Source: Paramacrobiotus metropolitanus (taxonomy: Eukaryota > Tardigrada > Eutardigrada > Parachela > Macrobiotidae). Taken from it: DNA of 64,000 nucleotides. Position numbers and translations under genes: made by a program. This document shows positions 1 to 11,197 of this stretch, in pieces (positions within the stretch are counted from its first letter, which is position 1; every line of letters starts with the position of its first letter). The notes beneath the pieces are model-generated. The model ran no database searches. It saw only the letters and a list, made by a program, of their open reading frames with translations, and had not been told where the DNA came from. The DNA is taken from the NCBI RefSeq assembly GCF_019649055.1, contig NW_026570516.1:1-64000 (forward strand). The letters are read 5' to 3'.

Positions 1-34
1 CGAGTCCGTCTCATCATCTTTCGATTTTTCTTCG

Positions 35-1977
35 TCAGATACACCTTCCTCTTGGGAATCTCCTCGGTTTTCGATTTACCTCCGCTGGTTTAGCTTGTTT
101 CGATGATTGCATCAATGATGTCTGCTGTCTACGACGGCGCATATCTTCCAGTTCTGCTTCCGTTTGTGCCGTGAGCTTGTCCATGGGAGTTACGGCCTTC
201 GTTTTCTCACCATGTGGCTGTTGGCTCGTTGTAGCTGCCTGTCCCGACGTTGAAGGCGCATTCGGTTCCGGTTCGTTATCCGACTCGTAGTCTAATTCCA
301 TGATGCCCTTCGGTGTTAACGATTTCTTCAATTTATCTGCCTCGATCTCTTCTCTGGCAGCTCTCTTCTGATCTCCCTTTTGAAGCATCACATTTAGCAG
401 GGAAGTTTCCGGATTATTCCGCTGAGGAATTGGAAGTTCATCCATCACTTCGCTATCAGAGAAGTTGCAGTAATCGTGTATTTCCTCCGGTATAAATCCC
501 AACATGGTATATCTGATCGAAGATCCTTCATAAGCGTTAGTGGTGAGGAGTTTACCCTCTCGCAGCATCTGTGTTGACGCCTTCTCGTTGCCCGCTTCGA
601 TCTCCGCGATCCTACGCATACCGTCTTGCCATAATCCATTCATATATTGGCTGATACGGTGTCGAGTAGATCCTACAGGACTTCGCAGGCCTGCGATAGC
701 CATTTCGATCTGTCGTCTCTTATCGGCATGTTTTTCGAATAACTTTTGTCGATTCCTTTAGTCCTGACAAACTTCGACTTGCAACGCCAGTCAAGGTGTT
801 TCTTGATCAATTGGCCCGAATTCAGGATATAATCGATTATCGTATCCAACTTCGATGGGGTCAACCGTCGATTTCGTTTACTCAACCATTCCTTAACACG
901 TTGTCGAAACCGTACCGTCACTGAGGTATCACCTCGTGTGCGTATTGTTCGCATGGCGAATTTTCCAGCCTCAAACAGATCATTCTCTGTTAAGGTATCG
1001 TTATCGTCCTCTAATTCCTCAAAGTCAGGGAATGGTTCGTCGTCCTCTGGTTCTGAGTATTCCAAATCGCTATTACCCTGTCTCCTGGTATAATGTGCCA
1101 GTCCGACAGCGTCAATTCGTTGGACCGCTTTCGGTTTAGACTTCTTCTTAGTGCTCTTCTTCTTTGCACTTTTCTTCTGTTTCTCCAACGCTGCTTGTTT
1201 CTGTCTCTCAAGAGTCGCTTCCAAGCTTTTGGGTGCCACCTTCGGCTCTCCCGTCTGACTTCAAGTGGTCCGAACTGGAATGCTGGGCTTGTACTTCGAA
1301 GCGACTGTCGATGTACTCGGACGGCTTGACTCTGATGCTGTCGACTCGCGGGATGTTTCACGTTTCGCTTTTTCCTTCTGTGCTTTGTCTGTACGTTCCC
1401 TCTCCTTTTGCTTCTGTTACTGGGTTTTGTTGCCCCGCAGAGATCCTTTCGAGCTCCTCTTGGAACGTTTTCCACATTTCTCTCTTTTCTGAAATCATCT
1501 GCGAGATCTTAAATGCTGTTGGTGACCTTTCGTCATCTGCTACGATCATCTCGTCATCTGTCACTTCCTCATATCCGCTGGGTCTTTTGTTCCCAATGAA
1601 GACACTGTTCGCGTTTAAGTCTTCGGCGAGGAGTTCGTTTTTAGGGTTCATCTCGTAAATGCACCATTTATCATCTCCTCGTTGGGGTATTCAGCTCCAT
1701 CTGGAACTGGTGCGAAGGTCACTTTCTTCTTGACTGAGTAACCAGCTATTTCATCTTCTCTTCGTTTCCGATATACTTTTAGTTCAAGTATATCCTTAAC
1801 TGGCATTGGAGGGAATTCTGCTTCCAGCTCTTTCCAATGCCCCTCAAAGAATTCTTCATCTCCCCACTCCAGTGCCTTGTAGAACATCTCGAACAGCTCG
1901 TATACTGGTTTGCCAAGTCCAGTTGGGAAGATGATCGTTGTTTCCTCTCCCTTATAGAGGTGATTAACGCAAAAATC
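35..1977 (-). pseudogene. Downstream frames of the left-edge retroelement
   Basis: After the TGA at 1978 the same frame stays open to 1648, then an ATGA overlap (1648-1651) leads into a second frame ending at 1358. The reading then shifts near 1400, crosses an in-frame TGA near 1260, runs lysine-rich (KSAKKKSTKKKSKPK) and acidic to about 690, shifts again, and ends at 35. The segment at about 690-560 (KMAIAGLRSPVGS) can be tentatively aligned with the last long frame of the 15.4-kb element (AAMSIKAALLGS at about 39.45 kb). If so, this element goes from protease to that domain with no RT, RNase H or integrase between. The breaks are frameshifts plus TGA codons. Function unknown. The coding nature is supported by long composition-coherent frames, not by a recognised domain. 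Confidence 0.45.
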
Positions 1978-4430
1978 TCAGGAGAGGTCCTCTCTGGCCT
2001 CTTCCCACATGATTCCTTCATCAAATACCTCATTTATTTCTCGATTAAGTTTCAATCGAAGCTGCTTGACTCTTGGGTCTGATCTCCCTAAATTCACGAT
2101 CGAGCTGTCAACAGTGTTATTCCAATGGAGTAAGGATCTTACCCTTGTTAAGATGAAGTTTCGAACGCAGGATAGCCATTCCTTATATCGCTGCCAATGG
2201 TAGCGCTCGATGTGCTGATTCCACATGGAGTTTGTCCTGCCAATACTCTTACTTCCTTCTGGACATGATTTTTCATCTCTTCGATTGCTGCGTTACAGTT
2301 TGGCCAGTCTCTGAGATCATCTTGACGAGCATCTCGACAACATTTTTCGCATCTCCATTGAGGTTGCACTCGACACGGATTCTCATTGTAACCATGAAGA
2401 CAACTGCTAATACGTTCTTCCAATGTCATCTTATCATGGCAAGCAAACGGGTTATTGCTATCGTCAGTTTCGGTGTTCCGAAAACTGTAATTCGGTGTTT
2501 CTTCAATCTCGTCAGGTGAGATTTCGATGACCTCCGGTTGTTTTTCAATTCGATGATCTCTCAACTGTTCGATCGCTCCATCTCGTATCTCGCTTAGGAG
2601 CATCTGTTCATCTTGCGTCAACTTTTTCGGAGCTTGGAGTTCCTTTTCAAATTTCTTGTCGTTCCAAACTTTTGCAGGTCTTATTCCCAGTGCCTCTGGT
2701 ACTGGGATAGACTTCGCCCACTCCATGCCGGGTACAAGGGCTCGTTTCGCCTCGGCAGCTGCTTCTTTTTGTATGGCTGCGATCTGTTCTATCGTTACTG
2801 CAGTTTTATCTTCCAATCCCAGTGCCTCTGGTACTGGGATAACATCTTTATCAGCTCTCTTTTGGTCTTTTTTCGTCGTCCCCTGTGCCTCTGGTACTGG
2901 GATAACGACGTTTGCCTGTTGCTTCGGTTTAGCTGATGATCTTCCCAGTCGGATGGTGATCTCTTTTTGGGTCGCTGCCATCTGTTCAATTATCGACAGC
3001 TGAGCAGGTGAACCTCCCCTTCTTTGGTTCATCATCTGCTTTCCCAGTGCCTCTGGTACTGGGATAGCCTTGAGATCCGGTTCAGCTGTTCCTTTTACAA
3101 GTCCGGTGACCTTTCCGGCCTGAACTTTGACAGCTGACTTTGGCTCATCTTCAACTTCCTCCTCCCCATGGTTATCGATCAGGACAAACTTTGTCGCCAA
3201 AAAATTATGTCCCAATAGAACTTGTACGTCATCTGTTTTCGGTCGTACATAGAAGGAGTGTTGATCGCTTTGTTTTCGCAGTGTTACTGGTCCCACGCAA
3301 TAGTGCGTCACGTTAAAGCCTGATGTTCCGCTGATTCAATTAATTCGCACCAATCGATCTGGTGGAAGCGGTAAAACATGAAGTCCGTTCTTTTCGCAAA
3401 ACGGTCGGCTGATCAGCGATGTTTCCGCACCGGTATCTAACATCGCCAAAACCTTTATGTCGCCGATTTTCACCTCATGTGTGTACGCTTCGATCCTTTT
3501 CGCCAAGTTATGTTTCGATCCGTTTTGCACTTTGAGCGTACGGATAGTACATTTTACTGGTATTAACGATACAGGTCCCGGATCCATATTAACTGCTGAA
3601 GAAGACACCTGTCCGTTCGCTAAGGTGCTGCTCTTCTTCAATATCGAACTCAGATGATCGATCCTATGTGGGACATCGGTTCGGACATCGTAAAGTTGTC
3701 TCTTCTTATTATCTCTTGAGCTTTTTATCATCTCACACCCCTTTTTCTTTGCAGCTTTTACATCGTTGATGATCTTTTCGGCTTCATTCAGTTGCCCCTT
3801 CGCAACTTCCGAGTGATCTTTGATCACCTCAGAGATGATCTGATGCAATGTCACATCATCTGTTTTATCGCGTAGATGCTCAATTACCTCATCTGTGATC
3901 TGGTCAGCTCGTTTTAACTCATCTTCTTCACTGTCTTTCGGCTGATCTGATGATCTCTCATATGTGACCATCTCATATCCATTTTGGGTCATCCAATCAA
4001 TCACCTTCGCTGATACCTCATTGTTCGTTTTCGTTGGATCGATCTGCGAAGACATCCCATCTGTTCGAACTGGTGACTTATCATTCGGATCTTTTTGTAG
4101 CGCTTCAGTTAAGTCCCGTGACCTTTCAGCTGGTTTAATGGAGAATCCGCCATTTGGCAGTTTTTGCAACGGGTCTTTTTCTCCATAATTTGGCGGTTTA
4201 TCAGCTGAGGGAGCGTTTTGCTTTTGATCGGCGAGCGTCTTTTTATATTCCATCTCGTTGAATACATGGCTCATCGGCTCTGCGGCAGATTTCCGCATGC
4301 CGTGGTTTCCATCTGAACGATATGTCACCTTTTGCCAGTTTTGCTTCCGCTGCAGCGTCTCTGCATCATCCAATGAGTCATCGGAGATCTGTTGTGCTCG
4401 TTCGCCCTCCTTAAGCTGCATTTTTCGCAC
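1978..4430 (-). pseudogene. Ty3-type retroelement protease region (broken)
   Basis: Reading frame on the minus strand, entering at about 4430. The first ~300 residues are charged and have no recognised domain. A retropepsin active site DTGAETSLIS follows, with the catalytic Asp codon at 3435-3437, and then a C-terminal protease segment with LLGHNFLA. An in-frame TGA at 3336-3338 splits the protease just after the active-site half. The frame then continues through an octapeptide repeat (IPVPEALG and variants, four times) and a Cys-rich segment (CEKCCRDAR). A frameshift near 2220 moves it into a frame ending in another in-frame TGA at 1978-1980. The related 15.4-kb element at 25.8-41.3 kb has the same protease order. 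No reverse transcriptase motif is seen between here and the left edge, so RT is either outside the window or deleted. Protease identity is secure; the layout is inferred. Confidence 0.75.
2686..3066 (-). repeat. 24-bp direct repeat encoding IPVPEALG, four copies
   Basis: Near-identical 24-bp copies at 2686-2709, 2818-2841, 2881-2904 and 3043-3066, spaced 40-140 bp apart in one frame after the retropepsin. They encode IPVPEALG, with one IPVPEAQG variant. The 15.4-kb element has shorter counterparts after its own protease (VPIPVA at about 31.29 and 31.37 kb) and in Gag (LPVPES at about 28.42 kb). This suggests a conserved short linear motif rather than random duplication. Confidence 0.8.
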
Positions 4431-4444
4431 TTTTTTAGACCTTC

Positions 4445-4573
4445 TTATGCTTTCTTAGGTTTCTTAGGTTTCTTAAGTTTCTCGGGTTTCTTGGGTTTCC
4501 TAGCTTTCTTAGGTTTCTTAGGTTTATTAGATTTCTTCGATTTTCTTAGCACAAGAGCGAATAACTTGCACAT
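4445..4573 (-). pseudogene. Lysine-proline repeat leader frame
   Basis: A 42-codon frame beginning MCKLFALVLRKSKK, then repeated KKP units encoded by a degenerate 12-15 bp tandem repeat. It ends in TAA at 4445-4447 and lies immediately upstream, in a different frame, of the protease reading frame that enters at 4430. On the minus strand a pyrimidine-rich tract followed by AG sits just before the ATG, so this could be the start of a spliced exon of the left-edge element. It could equally be a simple repeat that happens to be open. Confidence 0.3.
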
Positions 4574-5161
4574 CGTAGTGGGTGCCGATAACCTACCAAA
4601 ATAAAAAAAAAAGAAGCAAAAAGTTTAATAGTAAAGAAATCTCATTTTCAGTTGGCTAGGATAACGAAATACAGAAAACCAGTTCCATTAAAACATCGTG
4701 TGCCGATGATGGCAATGCACATAGATCGCGTCGTTCACGACGGTATGACGACATTCCGTAAAGCGCACACCTATCTCTTTATCGTAAAGCGCCTACTGCT
4801 CGCAGAGAAATATAGAAGTATTGTAAATTCTTCGCCAATCTTTGCGGCTCCGGTTTAACCAATCGTTGAGCGCCTGGATTGTGCAACCGGGTTCTGGCTG
4901 GTGCAGTGCTGAACCAGTTAATTATGCACGTGGACGAATCTCCTCACAAACGCCACCATCCGTTCCAAACCGTCTTCTTTTGAATTGCCACGAGAAAGTG
5001 AAGACTAAGGCGCGACAGTTTCTCCAACTCCAGTTCTTGCAAGCCATCAACGCACCACTTTTTGCCGCGGTAATACGAGGAGCATCGCGGATCAGCCGAC
5101 TGCGTCGCACATAACGTCTGCAACAAAAACTAAAGTTGCAACATACGTATTGCTTGTGTTA

Positions 5162-5433
5162 CCGGCAAAATCGTCCGGACGGATAAACCGTCCGCCGGAC
5201 GCTTTTGCCTGTAAGCCGACAAAACCGTCGACCTCCTGATACATCGACAAAACCGTCTGCACCAAATATACAGTCCGGCAAAACCGTCCATTCCCGAATT
5301 TACAGCTCAGCTGGTTCACAAGATCGAATACAGCTGGAAAAAATTTGGTGGGCAAAATTTACGTCGGACCTTTTTTTGGACCGCCGGATGGCTTTGCCAG
5401 CTTACGAGTAAAAGCGTCGGACGATTTTGTCGG
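5162..5433. mobile_element. Harbinger-type MITE, 272 bp
   Basis: Both ends read inward as CCGRCAAAATCGTCCG and are flanked by TTA (5159-5161 and 5434-5436), the 3-bp target duplication typical of PIF/Harbinger elements. The inside is short and holds several copies of AAAACCGTC. It has no coding capacity and lies in intron 2 of A1, so it is non-autonomous. Confidence 0.75.
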
Positions 5434-6652
5434 TTACATGTGTACGCAGTCTACTAGGACTACAAAAGATGGAACTGGCGATCCGCTGTTCGGAAACGCA
5501 GTACCAGCCGTCCTAAAATAACAAACAGCCAGTAACACAAATAGTAACGCGTTCAGTAGTAAGTACACACAAATAACCAACATTAGGTCGAAATAAAAGC
5601 GCGGGCTTTTATCCTAAACTACGAAACGGCGTGGCCAAAAATGCGGTTAGCAAGCCATAACTGCCGTTTCTACCTTGCACACGGCCTTCTCCAGCATGCC
5701 TTCGGCATTCATATCCTCGCCACCTTTCAACCGCTCCACCAGCTTTTGCAGCTCCTCTTCATCCGGCAGCGGCAGTACGGCGTCCATTGCATCCCACAAT
5801 GCGCATGCCAATTCCGCGTTTTGATGCAAGCGCGCCATACTAATGCGGAGTTCGATTGCAGTTTTGAACTTCTTATCCTTTACCGTCCTACGCCCCGGTT
5901 TGAGATAAAACGCGCAGACGAACGAAATAAAACAGTCCGCTATGCCAATAGTATCACACGGCAAACTGCGGCATCGGGCAATGAAATCCTGCAGCCAGCA
6001 ATATCCGTATTCCGGACGCAGCGTTGGCTTAAGAGAACTTGCCTGATGCATGTCACAGTCTACAGTGTCATCGATAGCACAGCCAATGGAAAAGTTAAGT
6101 ACGACCCGGCGTAAGAATACGGCACGTAGGCGGATTCCGGCCCGGTGCTCGGCCACATACTGTATCATGTCGCACATCATCAGGGCGAAGTCAGTGGTTG
6201 TCCACCATCCTGCCTCCAAGAGTGTTATGGCCACGCGTTGCGTGTCGGGCCGCAGGCATTTGTACACCGTCGCCAGGCACAGAAAATCGTCCGGTCTGCC
6301 TTTATTGGCATGATCCCTCGGACGACCATATTAGCACGCAGCGCCGATGTATTCAGGATCTGGTCCCATTTTGCGCACACAGCCCGCAGCTCATTTTGCT
6401 CCATGGCGTCCAAGTGAGAAAAGACCTCCTGCCACAATTCGGCCGGTAGCGTCAGCTGCAACAGGCTGTCATCGGCTGCGCGAAACTCCGCAGGATATAG
6501 TCTGGCCATGCGGCGCAACACTTCGTGGAGGTGATCGAGCTCTTCCTAGGCAACACACGTATCTGTAGTACTGTACAGCACGTTACAATTGACAACATAT
6601 GCTTCGTAGCTGCAAGGCCGCGCTGAATGTACCGATCGCTTAAACAGCTACA

Positions 6653-6730
6653 TTCGGTGGGCGATCCCTTAAATTTGATTTTTAATTTGGTTTCGGTGGG
6701 CGATCCCTTAAATTTGATTTTTAATTTGGT
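6653..6730. repeat. Perfect 39-bp tandem duplication
   Basis: Two identical 39-bp units, 6653-6691 and 6692-6730, beginning TTCGGTGGGCGATCCC. They lie in intron 1 of A1. Perfect identity points to a recent duplication or a replication-slippage event. Confidence 0.9.
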
Positions 6731-7585
6731 TTCCAAGAACCGGGAAAGTGAATTTAATAGCTGGCTTAAAACCTTAGTCATCCCTACACCAAGTATAGTG
6801 CAAAACGCACCTCGACGGTAATATCAACGAAACCCGCTTACCAATAAAGTGTGATCATCCAGAGCATACTTTTCATTATATGTCATTTTGTAAATGTATC
6901 CTAACTGGCCGTCCACGAGATCCACTACGAAAACTGGCAAGAGCAAATACAGACGACCGCCATTCAATCGCTCGATGAGTGCCTCGGTGTCGTCATTGGA
7001 CAAGGAGCGGAATTCCGTGCCCAGGTCCACACTGCGCTTTATGAAACAGTCTGGTTTGATGCAATGCTGGATTAAAGGATGACTTATTGCAAGAGCTGCC
7101 CTACGCCAAGAATAAAGATCTCCCGGTCCCGTGGGTTGAGAATGCGCAGAACACGGCTGCCAAGCTGAAACATCCCAACGTGGGCGAATGCGCTCAATAG
7201 GCAGAATATCGGTGCACAGAACTCCCGTGTCGGGACACTGCCAATGGACAACAGCACCTCCACACCGATATCGCGACCCAGCGCGCTCCACACAGACCAT
7301 TTCCCCCGGGAGCCAAATCCAGGGACCGGAGGGTGTCTCCGGCAATAAAATCTCCACTGACCGTTGCTCGGCATAGAATTTGTGCTGGTCTTCCAAGCGC
7401 ATTAAAAGATGGGTAAAGAAAACGCTGCCAAATGGCGAAAACTCCCGTCGATGATCGGGGCTGAGCAGATCGACGTACAGACCATCGTCTGTCACGTCCA
7501 CAATGCGCCCGTAGCGCATCCGCTGATCGCTGCCCAGAACGTATACGGCGGTATCGAGACTCATTCCGCTCGGCATTTTCAACAT

Positions 7586-8097
7586 ACGATGTGGGATGCA
7601 AAATGGAGAGATTTTCTACTAAGGATGAGGGAGCTGGGAATTAATACTGTACTCTAGCAAACAAAAATTTCAAATGACGAAATCAGAAACACGGAGGCAG
7701 TCAGAAAAACTTAAAAACTACAGAAAACGAAGTGAATGATTCATTCACTTCGTATTAGATATTAGCAACAGGTGTTGATAATATTGAATTTTTCAGTAAA
7801 GTGTATTGATTGTGCATAGAAACATCAACATTAAAGAAGAGGCTACAGTAAAAAATATTTCTAGCAACTGATTCGTGAATAATAATACCACGCCCTCTAA
7901 GCAGACGACAAATTTCCCGATATTTCCAGGCTAGAAACTGCTGTTCGGCCGTCAAAATTGCTAACTTTCAGCATTATATTGTCACACGTGGCGAATGACC
8001 ACGTAACTTGCCCTTACGGAGAAGGAGGACATGCCCGTAAAACAGGCGACGCTCTCACTGTTTGCGTTCTCACTTTCTTTTCTGCGTTCTTTCTTTC
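7586..8097. other. Spacer between divergent A1 and A4, with a palindrome
   Basis: No convincing gene. It contains the upstream region of A1 (minus) and a perfect 13-bp-arm palindrome with a one-base centre at 7727-7753. A short pyrimidine-rich stretch (8080-8100) leads directly into the truncated exon 1 of A4. Confidence 0.5.
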
Positions 8098-11000
8098 TAC
8101 GGCACGGAGGTGCGGTTGTCCACTGGCACAGTCTCGAAGATGGAGTGTTGTGGACCGATATCGTCCCTCTCCGACGCATTCGTCCTGCGGGGCTACCGAC
8201 TAAATCAAATAGAATCGCATCCATCAAGATTATTTTGTCTGGCGCAGTGTGGACCTGGGCCCAGAATTTCGCTCGCTGTCCACCGGAGACGCCCGGGCGC
8301 TTATCCAGCGACTGAATAGCTACTCGTACAGTCTGCATTACTACGCGCTTAACCCACCAAAGTCAGCTACAAGAAGGAGTGCGAATATCAACTTGAAAAT
8401 TGGCAATTCAGAATCAAATAATTCAATCAAGAAAAACTGATTTTTTGAGAATTTTTGTGACCATAGGTCAACCAGGGCGATAGCCTGCCAAACTGACAGG
8501 GATGGGCATCCTGCCATTTGGCAGGTAAAACGCCGAAATTTATAACTGATTATGGAAGAGTAGCGCTGAGGCAAACAAACACTTTATCGGAAGGCCTTAA
8601 AAAGCTCTTCACTTCTAGTACAGTGTTGTGGTCATCGAGTTGACCAGTGGTCAGTAATAATAAAAATTGTTAAAAAACTTCATTTTTGTGCCGGCACGTG
8701 TTAAAACAGATACAATTTCCACGCTTTTCAATAAAAAACGATATTGAGCGATTCTTAGTTAGACAAAAACAGCAAATGAATCCTTACCAGTACATATGCG
8801 GTGTTGGTCGCTTATGTCCTCGTTATACTGTACGTTAACCAATCTTCGTTGTTGTCGCAAACAATGTCGCTTACTGTTTTTAGCCGACTTATGGTAACTT
8901 TGTAGTGAATAGAGGTTGTACAGGAACTCTACCAAAGCCTCAACAATCTTTGAGCGGTTTATTAGCCAAAAACCACAGCGACAACTACCCGAACCGCATC
9001 ACCTACGTCCTACAGTATACGGTATATGCCGCACCGGCACTGAAAAACTGTACCCGCATGGTCCTTTTCGTTATTATTCTTTATGGCACGGTAACTCAAC
9101 GAAGCCCATGTGTCCGCGGAATGCAGAAATGCTATACAAGTTCAAAAATGGATACATAACTTTACAGCAGGTTCAACTTTTATCATTTCTTGGTACCCTG
9201 GACTAGGTATAGTGTGTAGTATATTCATTTCTCGAATCTAAATCTGATTTTTTACATGGTACTCAGCAAAATTTTGGTGTCAGCAAACGGAAAACACATT
9301 TCGGTCCATAATTCGCGTTAGTTCTTGTTGTTTACACTATATTTGCAATTACTTTTCCAAATTTTGCCCCCCAAAAAAAGCGGTTTTGAAAGTTTTCGAG
9401 CTTAGTGACCACTGGTCATTTCGATGACCACCGAAATACCACCATTTGTAACACTTTTTTTGCTGGATTTTTTATTCCATTTGAGGCTTTTCACCAAGCT
9501 CCTGAGATGTTACATGGAATTTATGCTTTTACTGCTGAAGTAGCACCAAGCCCATCCCTGTCAAACTTGGCAGGAAATTTTAGAATGACCGTGCTTGTCC
9601 ACTGTCCAGTTAGATTTCTTGCCATTTAATGAATTTGCAATCAGGGCCGCTAGGTTGGGTCGAATAATTTATTGTGGAATTATCTAATGTTGGGAGGCTG
9701 CAAGGGCAACCAAGACCTTCGCGAACCCAAAATTCCTGATTTTGGGCACCTTTGGTCACTTGGTGCATGCCCAGGCCACACTGTGTTTGACGGTCCTATT
9801 TTTTAAAATGACACTTAAGATGCCTGCTGTGAAATATAACTTAAGAATACGGGCAATCTGCGTTACGGGCCCTTTTAGAAAAAGAGTCCCCCACCCGACA
9901 GGGATGGACGGGAACGGGTTAAGTTTATGGTGGACCTCGCAGGGGTCGTACTGAACTATATTAATTTTATCAGCGCACCGATGCTGGTTTCCGGACTAGG
10001 TTGGTTTCGGTGGTGAATGCCGGGTTGGACGGGGATACTTTGCTAGCGTTCTCCTGTGCTGCAGCCCATTCGCCGGGAAGTAGATCGCGTCCACGAAGGA
10101 TTGCTGCGTATGGCCCAGGATATTTCAGCCAATAACAGGCAAACCAAGAGTGACACTTGGACTAAGTTAGCGCTCCACGTCGAACTGTAGGAGGAGGTCT
10201 TTTCCCACTTGGACAGTACGAAACAGTCGGAACTCCGCACTGTATGCGCCACGTGGAACCAGATCATGGATGCGCCGGCGCTGCGTTCCACGTTGATTGT
10301 CCGATACGACAATACAATCACCTGGAGAGCTGTCCGCTTTTCCGCCCTGGCGACTGTGTACAATTGCTTACGCATTGGAACGCAATGCGTTGTGATAGCG
10401 CACACGGGTGACAAGAAATGGGGCGTAGTGGACGTCTTGATGGTTTGCGACATGATACGACACGTGTGTAACACACGTGGCCGATCAGCAAACCGGACTA
10501 CATCTGCGCACCGTTGATCTGCACGGTGTCCGCCTTAATTTGCACATTGACTGCGATGTCAAGAGGGCTCACTTATCCCAATGTGGCCTTAATCACTAGG
10601 AACGGGAGGCGCAATATGATTACTGTTGGCTGGAGGATTTTTTGGCCAGTTGCCGCTGTCTGCCATGCGACACTGTGCGCCTGGCGAAATGCCAGGTCTC
10701 AATGGTCTGCAGCTTGGATGATCTTGATGGTCCGGAGCGTCACCCCGGTCAACCGTTTGAATGTAGGACGTTTGAAGCTGCGATCAGCTACCCATTACAC
10801 CTAGGTGCTGCATTCGGCTGCGCTTCGTGGGATGCGTTGGAGGATGCGTGGCGCTGCCGCAGCCCAGTGAGATGGAGCTGGACAAACTGTTCAAGCGATT
10901 AACATTGGGCGGGGATTTGAGTGGAGATGATGAAGTGAAAAATGCCGTCTGCAAGGTAGAGTCGGCAATTTACTAAGAGTCGGCAGTCAATGTTTCGTTT

Positions 11001-11197
11001 GTTGTACAGTTGGGAACGCGAAATCGCAGAGGTGGTGACATATTTTACAGATGCTATGTGCTGTGCAGTCGGCTGATCCGCGCCATTCGCCGCATTCTCG
11101 CGGGAAGAAATGGTGCGCGGACAGTTTGCAGGATTTGCAGTGGGAGAAGTTGTCGCGTGTTGCCCGGCAATTTCTCGTAATTTTACGCAAGCGGTAA
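8098..11197 (+). pseudogene. Family A F-box gene A4 (decayed, transposon-split)
   Basis: A partial exon 1 (about 8098-8355) begins in module 2 (HGGAVVHW, TDIVPLRRIRP) and contains a frameshift before LGPEFRSLS. The inverted-repeat element at 8484-9574 follows. Exon 2 starts after an acceptor near 10062. The conserved Trp of ELWEEVF is TAG (GAACTG TAG GAGGAG), so the F-box is interrupted. The frame then runs to about 10.5 kb and breaks again. Exon 3 is readable from about 11051 (LCAVQSADPR) to TAA at 11195-11197. Module 1 and the start codon are missing. Clear pseudogene. Confidence 0.75.
8484..9574. mobile_element. DNA element with long diverged inverted arms
   Basis: Two pairs of inverted matches lie at symmetrical distances: 8484-8507 against 9550-9574 (core TGACAGGGATGGGC), and 8628-8653 against 9406-9431 (core TGACCAGTGGTCA). 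Spacing within the arms is similar (about 120 bp), so the arms are probably one ~170-bp terminal inverted repeat that has diverged between conserved blocks. Exact ends and a target duplication cannot be read. Inside, 8916-9206 is open for 96 codons on the plus strand with no recognised transposase motif. It interrupts A4. Confidence 0.6.

Larger units (their letters stand above)
4944..7585 (-). pseudogene. Family A F-box gene A1 (frameshifted)
   Basis: Three exons: 7585-6870 (family start MPSGM at 7576), 6545-5674 and 5117-4944. Exon 1 carries module 1 (RYGRIVDVTDDGLYVDLL) and module 2 (GPWIWLPGEM, GGAVVHWQ, RIRP). Exon 2 carries the F-box (LPAELWQEVFSHLD) and the leucine-rich-like part. Exon 3 carries the conserved QSADPR and GKKWC end. 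F-box proteins usually hand substrates to SCF ubiquitin ligases; that role is inferred. One extra base near 6315 shifts the frame inside the F-box exon relative to every paralogue. The exon 1 donor also seems to have lost a base (the phase does not match exon 2). Intron 2 holds a Harbinger-type MITE and intron 1 a perfect 39-bp duplication. Probably a recent pseudogene; a sequencing error at one base is possible. Confidence 0.75.

Noticed and set aside
8916-9206. Transposase gene in the inverted-repeat element
   Set aside because: 96 open codons only, no catalytic motif recognised.
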